Assembly: GCF_001750165.1 (NCBI RefSeq)
Contig: NZ_CP015412.1
Location: forward strand, 806,001-870,000
From: Pseudoalteromonas luteoviolacea
Lineage (GTDB): Bacteria; Pseudomonadota; Gammaproteobacteria; Enterobacterales; Alteromonadaceae
Direction of reading: 5' to 3'
Length of the DNA: 64,000 nucleotides
Made by a program: the position numbers and the translations under genes. Shown piece after piece: positions 28,540 to 35,845 of this stretch. The notes beneath the pieces are model-generated. The model did not search any database, was not told the origin of the DNA, and worked only from the letters and a program-made list of their open reading frames with translations. Position 1 is the first letter of the stretch. Each line of letters begins with the position of its first letter.

Positions 28540-28564
28540 GCCGTATCTTCTTGTAAGATACGGC
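28540..28564. terminator. Perfect hairpin between convergent genes
   Basis: GCCGTATCTT / AAGATACGGC, a 10-bp stem with a 5-base loop, lies 23 bases after the GST stop and before the convergent secreted-protein gene. No T-run follows on either strand, so it is a terminator-like structure rather than a textbook one. Confidence 0.5.
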
Positions 28565-28661
28565 AGTAATGGAGTTCGAGCGCCCTAAATATAAAAACAG
28601 TGGCATAGAAGGGTTCGATTAAGGGGTTATCACACTCTGTTTATGAGCAAGTTGCACATCT

Positions 28662-29825
28662 TTATTCCTCGGTTACTTTTTGACAACTGGCATGTCTTTG
28701 CACGTCATTTTGTTGTTTCACTGAGTCAAAAAACGTGCATGTATAGCCCTCTTTAGCTAAAAACTGACGTAATACGGACTCAACTGCAATAAATCGATTT
28801 AATTCATCCAGTGTCTCTCCTGATCCTGCATATTGCACTGTAAACTCCTTATCAGATAAGTATGTAAACTGAACTGTTTCACCGATTGTACAATGTGGGA
28901 CATGGACAACACAGACAGCAAGTGGTACCAACTGTCCTGTTTTTTTATCTCGATATTGAGTTACCATCATGTTGTAAGGGTCAATGTCAGGTTGAGCATT
29001 GTGTGATGTCGATGATGAATGCTCACCTTTGAGAACGGAGTTATCTTCCGGTATTTCACAGTCATTGTCTGAGTCTGTACAAGGGTCTGGATGCCATTGA
29101 CACTGGGCGTATCGTTTAGAAAGAGAGGAGGAGGTTTTCTGGTTTGTATAGGTACAGGTATAACCAGCAAACTCGAAAAATTCTCTTAAAGCTAATTCCG
29201 TAATTGCAAACAGGCTAAATTCCCTTAATGTCGAGCCATGTCCATCATACATTACCTGCAGCTCTGATTTTTCTGCTGATTTTATCTTAACCCCATTTAC
29301 CGGTTTGCATCCATGTTTATCTATCTCGCAGATACGCCACGGTATGTGTTGGCCAGTGTTAAGTGTTTTGTACAAGATAACTATGAATCTGGGCATGGTA
29401 TCTTTGTTATTAGATTCTTTCAGTAAATCCGCAATTAATGAGATGTCTTTGGTTATGATTGGCTTTTTACCATACTTTTTTGAGGTCGATTGTTCAGTGT
29501 CGATTTCTGACGGTGTACATGTTTTGTCTGAATCTTCGCAGACTTCGTGTGTAACGTAACGGTATGTGTAATATAGATCATTAAGATACGTGCTAAAAAA
29601 CGCCTCGATAATTTCCGTCATATGTTTGTTGGATTGGCAATGCGGGCTTGTTTCATTACATTGTGACTGAAATGACATACCTATACTTTGTCTGCCACTT
29701 TGAAAAGCAGCGAATCTGATTTCTTCATCTTGTATTGTCTTGAAATACAGTCCATCAAACCCCTGCGATTGATATGATATTAAAATGCTACTGAGCATCA
29801 TGCTTAAAATGACCAAAAACTTCAT
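28662..29825 (-). CDS. Secreted protein with a duplicated unknown domain (paralogue A)
   Basis: A 387-residue protein with a signal peptide (MKFLVILSMMLSSILISYQS). I recognise no family. After a variable middle it holds two copies of a domain of about 95 residues (about 165-260 and 285-385). Each has a pattern of a 'Q/H-x-P-x-x-x-C' start, a strand with VQYAGSGETL or VMYDGHGSTL, a helix, then GYTCT and a final RxAxCQ. Conserved cysteines suggest disulphides in the periplasm or outside the cell. The neighbour at 30045-30884 is a paralogue with one copy. The signal-peptide DNA is nearly identical in the two. Precedes the GST terminator in convergent orientation. Confidence 0.82.
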   Translation of the reverse strand: MKFLVILSMMLSSILISYQSQGFDGLYFKTIQDEEIRFAAFQSGRQSIGMSFQSQCNETSPHCQSNKHMTEIIEAFFSTYLNDLYYTYRYVTHEVCEDSDKTCTPSEIDTEQSTSKKYGKKPIITKDISLIADLLKESNNKDTMPRFIVILYKTLNTGQHIPWRICEIDKHGCKPVNGVKIKSAEKSELQVMYDGHGSTLREFSLFAITELALREFFEFAGYTCTYTNQKTSSSLSKRYAQCQWHPDPCTDSDNDCEIPEDNSVLKGEHSSSTSHNAQPDIDPYNMMVTQYRDKKTGQLVPLAVCVVHVPHCTIGETVQFTYLSDKEFTVQYAGSGETLDELNRFIAVESVLRQFLAKEGYTCTFFDSVKQQNDVQRHASCQKVTEE

Positions 29826-29842
29826 GTTATTTCCTTTTAATC
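29755..29842 (-). repeat. Signal-peptide/leader repeat shared by the two paralogues
   Basis: The DNA encoding the signal peptide, the start codon and the ribosome binding site of the first paralogue is nearly identical to 30817-30900 of the second, including the stretch GATTGATATGATATTAAAAT. The coding regions beyond diverge strongly, so this patch is recent duplication or gene conversion. Confidence 0.7.
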
Positions 29843-30044
29843 GTGTCGACTCACCTTTAAGTGGTTAATATATTTTGACCAGTCACTAACCCTAGAGTGC
29901 TAACTTTGTATTTGTTGTATATGGTATCGTAGGTATATAAAATCGAGGAAAGGCATAAGGGCAAAAATGTGAGTAAAGATAAGATATTTTACTCACATAT
30001 TGGCGTATCTATTAATATACTAAACAAGCCTTAGGCGCGAGGTG

Positions 30045-30884
30045 TTAATAGGGGTTCCAAAAACAAATTAGCTGTCCTCTCATGATATTTTGGGATTCAG
30101 TTCCTGTATTACCTACAACACATGTATGTTCACCAGCTTCAAAGAAGTCCCAGAGAGATTCGGAAATTGTATGATAACGCTTCAATGCTTCTGCTGAGTC
30201 TACACGCTCTCTGAAAGTGACCGTGACACCTGAGTTTGTATTAACCGTCACATCCATATCAATATTATCACACCCCTGGTCTGAAGGTCGGCATATTGAC
30301 AATGGCACTTTTTTTCCATTAGACAGTCTGTATTGGTTAATAGAAATCTGAGGCGCATCACCTTGTCCATTGAATGATTTAAGGTATTCAATGAGTAATG
30401 TTGCAGAACTGGTTCCTAACTGCTGAAAAAAGTGTTCAAGCCCAGTTTCAAGCGGCCCTGATTTATTTTGTGGCGCATTTGATTCTGTACGTGACCTAAC
30501 CGTTCGCATTGGCGATAAGTGGTCTGGCCTTTTAGCAGAGTCAGTCGATTGTATTTCATCGCTACTAAAAGGTGTACAATGGTTTCTAGGATCCATACAG
30601 GGATCAACAGTTACATAACGATACGTATAAAGCCGTTGGTTACGAGTACTGTTGATAAACGCCTCCAAAATATCATCAGTATGTTGGTTGGATAGACAAT
30701 ATCCATTATTGGCAGAGCAATCGGTCTCAAATGAAATACTGGTGATACGTTGCTTCTTATATTGAGGAATAACTTTAATTTCTTCCCCCTCTGAGGTTCT
30801 AAAATACAACCCTTCAAACCCGTGCGATTGATATGATATTAAAATGCTACTGAGCATCAAGCCCATAATTACAAAAAACTTCAT
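30045..30884 (-). CDS. Secreted protein with the same unknown domain (paralogue B)
   Basis: A 279-residue paralogue of the previous gene with signal peptide MKFFVIMGLMLSSILISYQS. It has the same early part (FEGLYFRTSEGEEI, DCSANNGYC, YTYRYVTVDPC) and one C-terminal copy of the repeated domain (VPLSICRPSDQGC to LICFWN). In place of the first domain copy it has a low-complexity Ser/Arg-rich linker. The function is unknown. The tandem arrangement suggests duplication; the 220-base gap between them makes a shared or duplicated promoter likely. TTTCC-type Shine-Dalgarno sequence (AAAGGAAAT on the coding strand) precedes the ATG. Confidence 0.82.
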   Translation of the reverse strand: MKFFVIMGLMLSSILISYQSHGFEGLYFRTSEGEEIKVIPQYKKQRITSISFETDCSANNGYCLSNQHTDDILEAFINSTRNQRLYTYRYVTVDPCMDPRNHCTPFSSDEIQSTDSAKRPDHLSPMRTVRSRTESNAPQNKSGPLETGLEHFFQQLGTSSATLLIEYLKSFNGQGDAPQISINQYRLSNGKKVPLSICRPSDQGCDNIDMDVTVNTNSGVTVTFRERVDSAEALKRYHTISESLWDFFEAGEHTCVVGNTGTESQNIMRGQLICFWNPY

Positions 30885-31001
30885 GTTATTTCCTTTTAAA
30901 CTTTTTTCTGTTAAAGCGAATTTGATGGTAATGAAATGGAAACAAAATGTAAAGTAACGCTCTGGTTTCAGGCGTATTTCAATTGATCATGTGGATACAT
31001 G

Positions 31002-31019
31002 ACCTGTTATATGACAGGT
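31002..31019. promoter_or_regulatory. 18-bp palindrome, possible operator
   Basis: ACCTGTTATATGACAGGT is symmetric except for one G-T position in the centre. It lies 118 bases upstream of the start of paralogue B (on the - strand), a place where a repressor or activator dimer could bind. Confidence 0.4.
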
Positions 31020-31323
31020 GAGGTAATGCCTGGCTTATAAGCAATGAGCATAGTTCGAACAGGAAAGGTGTTTTAAACATTGTTTTCGGGTAGCGTCAAT
31101 TCGAGATACTTGTGTATCTTGTCACTGACTTTTAATTGCTTACTGAAGGATAGGTGGCTCAACTAGATATGCATGCAGCGAAGCAATTTATGTTAATTTG
31201 CCGATAGACTTATATTTTAGAGAAAGACCCCAGTTAAAATATAAGTAATTTTTTCAATGTGTTATCTCTTGGTTTTTAATTAGGTTGTCTTAGTTTGCTT
31301 AATAATTATTTAAGTAAAAACAT

Positions 31324-31351
31324 TTGACTTATTATTTTTTGTCGTCATTAT
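31324..31351 (+). promoter_or_regulatory. Candidate sigma-70 promoter
   Basis: TTGACT and CATTAT hexamers are separated by 16 bases. Transcription from here would leave a leader of about 180 bases before the ATG at 31538. Confidence 0.35.
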
Positions 31352-31537
31352 GAAGTGGCGCACAGCGAAGTTGTACGCCCATATCAGCGCTCATGTTGGG
31401 CTGAAGTAATCAGGAATATCAGTATTTACATGATGATTCTTATACCATCTTTATGGGCAGTTATGGCTTTGCGTGTACCTAAAATAATTAGTAAAAATAA
31501 TAGACTTATTAAGTGGCTGTTTTCAAAGGAGACTAAA

Positions 31538-32284
31538 ATGAAATTAATCCATGCCCTAGCCGCAGGTGTTTTAGCAACATTTAATGCACATGCGCTTGAG
31601 ACAATCTACGATGCCGACAGCAATGCTGGAAAATTGACACAATACCAGTATGGTCCTGTACAAAGCATATTGATGCAAAGCGCTTCATCGCATTATTTCA
31701 CCGCATTTTTTGATGCTGCAAACCAAGCCACATGTACTGAAGCTGCATTGTTTGACGAGATAAGTGGTACACTTTTAACTCATTTAACAGTCGCAGACAA
31801 TAAAGTGATTTTTGGCGCGGTTGAGCAAGGCAAAGAAACATCCGCTAAAGTGATTAAACTGACATGTCATGATAACAATCGCAGTTATCTTGTACACCAC
31901 AAGGTGCCCGCAGCACCGTCAATTAACTTTGATAGAACATTACAGTTTGATAACTGGCAAGACGGAGGTCGATATCCAGGTTATTATCAATCGGTGACCA
32001 TGGATATTCAGTTGAGTGTGAACACTTCTGCACCAGATGGTGAATGTCGTTTGGTCAAGTTTGGCAATGGTGATGTACCTGGGGTATTTAATGGTCAAGT
32101 GAGCGTGCGCAATATACACAGTGATGTGTTTACGCACTCGGGTAAAGCGCTTTACGATGCGTTCAGTTCTTCATTAACTTACGCTATTCGATGCGAAAAC
32201 TCTGGTGGCACCACGATGTTATTTGATGAATGGCGTATTACCCAAGATGTTCAACAGGGTGAGCTTAGCATCAGCTATTATTAA
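31538..32284 (+). CDS. Secreted protein of unknown function
   Basis: A 248-residue protein with signal peptide MKLIHALAAGVLATFNAHA. The mature part has four or more cysteines (ATCTEAA, LTCHDNN, GECRLVK, IRCENSG) and beta-rich sequence; no family is recognised. ATG 31538 is chosen because AAAGGAG lies seven bases upstream and gives a perfect signal peptide; the frame extends to 31355 without support. It is transcribed alone and ends at a hairpin. The next gene, a ToxR-like regulator, lies 178 bases on. Confidence 0.8.
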   Translation: MKLIHALAAGVLATFNAHALETIYDADSNAGKLTQYQYGPVQSILMQSASSHYFTAFFDAANQATCTEAALFDEISGTLLTHLTVADNKVIFGAVEQGKETSAKVIKLTCHDNNRSYLVHHKVPAAPSINFDRTLQFDNWQDGGRYPGYYQSVTMDIQLSVNTSAPDGECRLVKFGNGDVPGVFNGQVSVRNIHSDVFTHSGKALYDAFSSSLTYAIRCENSGGTTMLFDEWRITQDVQQGELSISYY

Positions 32285-32295
32285 TTTTTTACGTG

Positions 32296-32319
32296 AAGGG
32301 CGAGAAACTCTCAGCCCTT
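32296..32319 (+). terminator. Candidate terminator hairpin
   Basis: AAGGGC-GAGA-AAC-TCTC-A-GCCCTT forms a stem with one bulged A, twelve bases after the stop of the secreted protein. The following sequence has only a loose T-rich tract. Confidence 0.5.
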
Positions 32320-32462
32320 TACATTGCAATTTTATTACGTTTGTAATTTTTGTAAACAAAACCTTAACAACACTCTTCAAGTCCATTATGCTAATGGCGA
32401 TATTTCACCCAAATATTTATTCAAATTAAATAACTATAAATTTTTATTCTCAGGTAGGAATT

Positions 32463-33845
32463 ATGCTGAAGACCGCCAATAAAGGACAATGGGTTATAAA
32501 TCATCGGCAGTTGAGCTTACAAAATGGCACGAAAGTAGTGGAGTTGGATCCTAAACAATATGCGCTGTTAGTTTTATTATTAAAGTTTAAGCATCAAGAT
32601 GTCAGCAAATCTCAAATTTTATCCGAAGTATGGGGGCAACGGGTTGTTAGTGAAGATGCAATATATGTAGCAATCAATGGATTGCGAAGATTATTAGGTG
32701 ATGATGCAAAGTCACCTAAGTATATAAAGACAATTTCGGGTGTTGGATATCGCTGGGTTGGTCCGCCAATGTGTGATGCATTACCCTCGTCGTTAGATAG
32801 TTTTTTATTAAAAGCTGCACTGTGCCTAGTCGCCGTTTCTTTTGTCGTTTTTTGGCAGATGCCCAGATCGCCTGTGAAACAAGTTATCCCTGACCATTTA
32901 ACGGAGCCTTTTAATCATGCACGCTTTATTATTAGCAATCATCCTGAGCAATTAGACAAAGCCATCAGTTTACTCAAATCGATTTCAATTGAGCAGCCTG
33001 ACTTGGCAGATCCTATCTACTGGCTTGCTAAAGCGCACTTTTCTCAGTTGCAGCCGATGAGTACGAGTTATCAGCATGATAAGCAACATATAAAAACGAT
33101 TTTAGAACGTGTGTTATCCAGTCACCCTGAGCATAAAGGCGCAAATCTGTTGTACGCCAAGCTTATTTTTATGGGAGAAATGAACATACAGGATGCGGAA
33201 GCATATTTCTTAAATGCTTTACCACAAAGCGAAGCACATCATATGTATGGTCAGTATTTACTGGCTGTCGGTCGAACAGACGAAGCTATGCATCATATTC
33301 ACATCTACCAATCGATGGAACCGGATGGCTACTCAACTGAAAGTGTCGCTTGGGTATATATGATGAGTCAGCAGTTCGATAAGGCCTTTGAAGCGCTTGA
33401 TAGACTTAGGCCCTATTCACAAAGTAATAAGTTTTATCATGTGTGTTTAAGGGCGATTTACGAGCAGTTAGGACATTTTGATTTGGCCTTACAAGAGTTG
33501 ATCTGGGTGATGAAGTATGAAGGTTATTTAGATTCTGAAATCGACATGATTGAAAAGCATTTTGCCACGCACGGGATGAAAGGAGTATATCGTTGGTTGC
33601 TCTATCATGATACTCGCAGAGCAGATATTGGTCATTACAATGCACCTATGTCGCAGGCGCGTTATGCAGCTGCTATCGGTGATACACAATTAGCGCTGCA
33701 TTATTTAGAGCAATCACGATTGGCGGGCCAATATGCATTTATGTGGATAGCTGCCGATCCTCATTTTTTACCATTAAAGCAAGAGAAAGCGTTCACCCAA
33801 CTGGTGCAAAATCACATTTTAAAATTAAGTAAATCAGATATTTAA
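32463..33845 (+). CDS. ToxR/CadC-like membrane regulator with TPR-like periplasmic part
   Basis: A 460-residue protein. Residues 1-100 are an OmpR-type winged helix (LDPKQYALLVLLLKF, then QILSEVWGQRVVSEDAIYVAINGLRRLLGDD and YIKTISGVGYRW). One membrane helix follows (about 117-136, LLKAALCLVAVSFVVFWQM). The C-terminal 300 residues are helical repeats resembling TPRs (YWLAKAHFSQL, GANLLYAKLIFMGEM and similar). It is a one-component regulator that may sense an envelope signal. Targets are unknown, but the secreted PQQ propeller and the cohesin/dockerin genes downstream are candidates. Confidence 0.9.
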   Translation: MLKTANKGQWVINHRQLSLQNGTKVVELDPKQYALLVLLLKFKHQDVSKSQILSEVWGQRVVSEDAIYVAINGLRRLLGDDAKSPKYIKTISGVGYRWVGPPMCDALPSSLDSFLLKAALCLVAVSFVVFWQMPRSPVKQVIPDHLTEPFNHARFIISNHPEQLDKAISLLKSISIEQPDLADPIYWLAKAHFSQLQPMSTSYQHDKQHIKTILERVLSSHPEHKGANLLYAKLIFMGEMNIQDAEAYFLNALPQSEAHHMYGQYLLAVGRTDEAMHHIHIYQSMEPDGYSTESVAWVYMMSQQFDKAFEALDRLRPYSQSNKFYHVCLRAIYEQLGHFDLALQELIWVMKYEGYLDSEIDMIEKHFATHGMKGVYRWLLYHDTRRADIGHYNAPMSQARYAAAIGDTQLALHYLEQSRLAGQYAFMWIAADPHFLPLKQEKAFTQLVQNHILKLSKSDI

Positions 33846-33933
33846 TATAAATTAAGAATGTTTTAGTTCATATTCAGGACTATTTATTTCGTACCTAATA
33901 GTGTTGCTCCCAAGCTAAATTAAGGAGCACACT

Positions 33934-35088
33934 ATGGCTGTACAAAGAAAAATTACAGCGCTTGTTTGGGCGCTGTTCATGATGTTAAGTTCAATACTTG
34001 CGTACGCAAAAAGCGGGCAATATTTATATAGTTTCCAAACAGGAAGCGAAAACTGGGGCAGTATTTCTGCGAAAAGTCACATTGCTTATTTCGGTAGTGA
34101 TAACGGCAATTTGTATGCGTTTGATGTAGACCAAGTCAAAGTCCGTTGGACTTATCTCACGGGTGCAAAAGTACGTTCAAAGCCCTTTATTGACAACCAT
34201 CGTGTGTATATCACCAGTGATGACGGGTTTCTATATGCCTTGAATCGTTGGAGTGGCAAGCTACTGTGGAAAGCAAGTTTGAACGATGGCGGACATCATC
34301 GTATTTTGCCAGCCAATCATGCGCCTTGGGAATTTGATTATACCAAATCGAGTCCAATTGCCGACAGTCGATTTGTTTATGTTGGCAGCGCGGATGGCTA
34401 TTTTTATGCATTTTCAAAACGTACTGGCGAGATGCGCTGGCGCTTTAAGACCCAAGGTATGATCCGAGCAACCGCAACGCTATATCAAGGCAAGGTGTTT
34501 GTGGCGAGTTGGGATGGTCACGTGTATGCCCTAAATAAACACTCCGGAAAGCTGATATGGCAATATCAAACACAAGGGGCGATACCATCCAGCCCTGTCA
34601 TAGTTGACGGTATTCTCGTAGTGGGATCTCGTGATACCTATTTATATGGTTTAGAGCCATATAATGGACAAATTATTTGGCAAAAAGCGTTACCCGGAGG
34701 CTCATGGGTAGAGTCCAGTGCCGTGGCTGATATTGACGATGCATATTTTTATATTGGCAGTTCAGATGCTAAGTTGCTATTTAAAATGAAAACTCAAACT
34801 GGAGACATTGTTTGGCAAGTGGCCACGCCTGGTTGGAGTTGGGGCCAACCTGTGGTTGATGAAAATCGAGTGTACATTGGATCAACAGGTCATGATGAGC
34901 CGGGCTGGTTCATTACTCAGCGCGGATTTATGGCAGTTGAAAAAGAGACTGGAGAAACTATTTGGCATTACCAGCCGAGTATTATTTCAGGCTTTGTACA
35001 TGGGGGGGTTTACGCTTCACCCGCAATCAGTGCAGATAAAGTCTTAATCCCCGATCTTGACGGCTATATTCACGTGTACCAGCAGTAA
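33934..35088 (+). CDS. Secreted PQQ-type beta-propeller protein
   Basis: A 384-residue protein with a signal peptide ending near YAKSG. It has seven or eight blade repeats with the hallmark GxxYAxxxxxGKxxW (NLYAFDVDQVKVRWTY, FLYALNRWSGKLLWKA, YFYAFSKRTGEMRWRF, HVYALNKHSGKLIWQY, YLYGLEPYNGQIIWQK and so on). These are BamB-like or quinoprotein-like repeats, but no dehydrogenase catalytic domain is seen, so a scaffold or binding role is likelier. GGAG lies before the ATG. It is convergent with the cohesin gene and 88 bases after the ToxR-like gene. Confidence 0.9.
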   Translation: MAVQRKITALVWALFMMLSSILAYAKSGQYLYSFQTGSENWGSISAKSHIAYFGSDNGNLYAFDVDQVKVRWTYLTGAKVRSKPFIDNHRVYITSDDGFLYALNRWSGKLLWKASLNDGGHHRILPANHAPWEFDYTKSSPIADSRFVYVGSADGYFYAFSKRTGEMRWRFKTQGMIRATATLYQGKVFVASWDGHVYALNKHSGKLIWQYQTQGAIPSSPVIVDGILVVGSRDTYLYGLEPYNGQIIWQKALPGGSWVESSAVADIDDAYFYIGSSDAKLLFKMKTQTGDIVWQVATPGWSWGQPVVDENRVYIGSTGHDEPGWFITQRGFMAVEKETGETIWHYQPSIISGFVHGGVYASPAISADKVLIPDLDGYIHVYQQ

Positions 35089-35117
35089 ACAATTCACCTT
35101 GTTGTGAAGAGATAGGT

Positions 35118-35145
35118 GGGCATCTTTTGATGCCCTTATGCTTTT
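35118..35145. terminator. Rho-independent terminator
   Basis: GGGCATC-TTTT-GATGCCC forms a 7-bp GC-rich stem followed by TTATGCTTTTT. It lies 29 bases after the propeller stop and overlaps the 3' end of the convergent cohesin gene. Confidence 0.75.
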
Positions 35146-35780
35146 TCTGTTGACGTATGTTCGTCGCGCTTGCGTCTCAATAGAACAATAAGGGAAATTA
35201 TGACCATTATGCTGACAATGGCTGCAAACAACATTGTACTGTTATGGTTGGTGGGGGGCGGACTGACGACTTCAAATGCTGAGTCAAATGCAAAGCTGAG
35301 TGTTGAGTCAGTTGTGAATGTCAGGCTTTGTCCATCTTTAGTACCAAAGTCGGCTTTCTCGATTGTGACATCGCTTTTAGTGGCGTTGCTACGCGCTTCA
35401 AAAAACACCCTTGCAATTCGGCCGGAGCCTGAAACACTGTTCGCGGGGGCCATCTGGCTAACGATATAGTCGATTGTATTACCTTGCACGCTGACAGCAT
35501 TTTTTAATACAAATAATCTGTCTTCATCCAAGAAGTTGCCATGTTCGAGTTGAATTTCTGGCATTTTTTCATCTTGGTCCAGTACTTTAAGTTGGGCGGG
35601 GTCATACTTCAAGACAAGGTGGACACCATAAACTTCAGGCACATCGTGCACGTTAATATCGATATAAAATTGGCTGCCTGTTTTTACTTGTTGATTCGGG
35701 GTTTCTAAAGTCACTCGGCCTTCACTGGCTAGTGCGGCGGTACTTAAAAAACAAAATATGGCGGTAATAAGGTATTGCAT
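35136..35780 (-). CDS. Membrane-anchored cohesin-domain protein
   Basis: A 214-residue protein. It has a signal peptide (MQYLITAIFCFLSTAALA), then a cohesin-like domain (about 20-165; VKTGSQFYIDINVHDVPEVY, GVHLVLKYDPAQLKVLDQD, GSGRIARVFFEA are the hallmark strands), a Pro/Asn/Ser linker and one C-terminal membrane helix (TMLFAAIVSIMVIISLIVLL) followed by RRKRDEH. So the cohesin faces the periplasm or outside while the tail holds it in the inner membrane. In cellulosomes cohesins bind dockerins; the next two genes on this strand both encode dockerins, so a cognate partner set is likely. Confidence 0.85.
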   Translation of the reverse strand: MQYLITAIFCFLSTAALASEGRVTLETPNQQVKTGSQFYIDINVHDVPEVYGVHLVLKYDPAQLKVLDQDEKMPEIQLEHGNFLDEDRLFVLKNAVSVQGNTIDYIVSQMAPANSVSGSGRIARVFFEARSNATKSDVTIEKADFGTKDGQSLTFTTDSTLSFAFDSAFEVVSPPPTNHNSTMLFAAIVSIMVIISLIVLLRRKRDEHTSTEKA

Positions 35781-35845
35781 GTGTTTCCTAGTTCTTGCAT
35801 ATAGGCCATACAGAGTATGGCCTTAAACTAATATTGGCCTAAAGG

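Larger units (their letters stand above)
30885..31537. other. Long intergenic region with divergent promoters
   Basis: A 653-base region between divergently transcribed secreted-protein genes. It contains a palindrome at 31002-31019 and a candidate promoter at 31324-31351. An open frame continues upstream of the gene at 31538 as far as 31355, but that part lacks a start with a ribosome binding site and looks non-coding. Nothing else convincing was seen. Confidence 0.6.

Noticed and set aside
31330..31400. Possible integron attC-like or mobile-element end before 31538
   Set aside because: Only short imperfect inverted repeats are present, with no consensus core sites, integrase gene or transposase nearby.
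31355..31537. N-terminal extension of the secreted protein at 31538
   Set aside because: No ribosome binding site, and the internal ATG has AAAGGAG followed by a perfect signal peptide.
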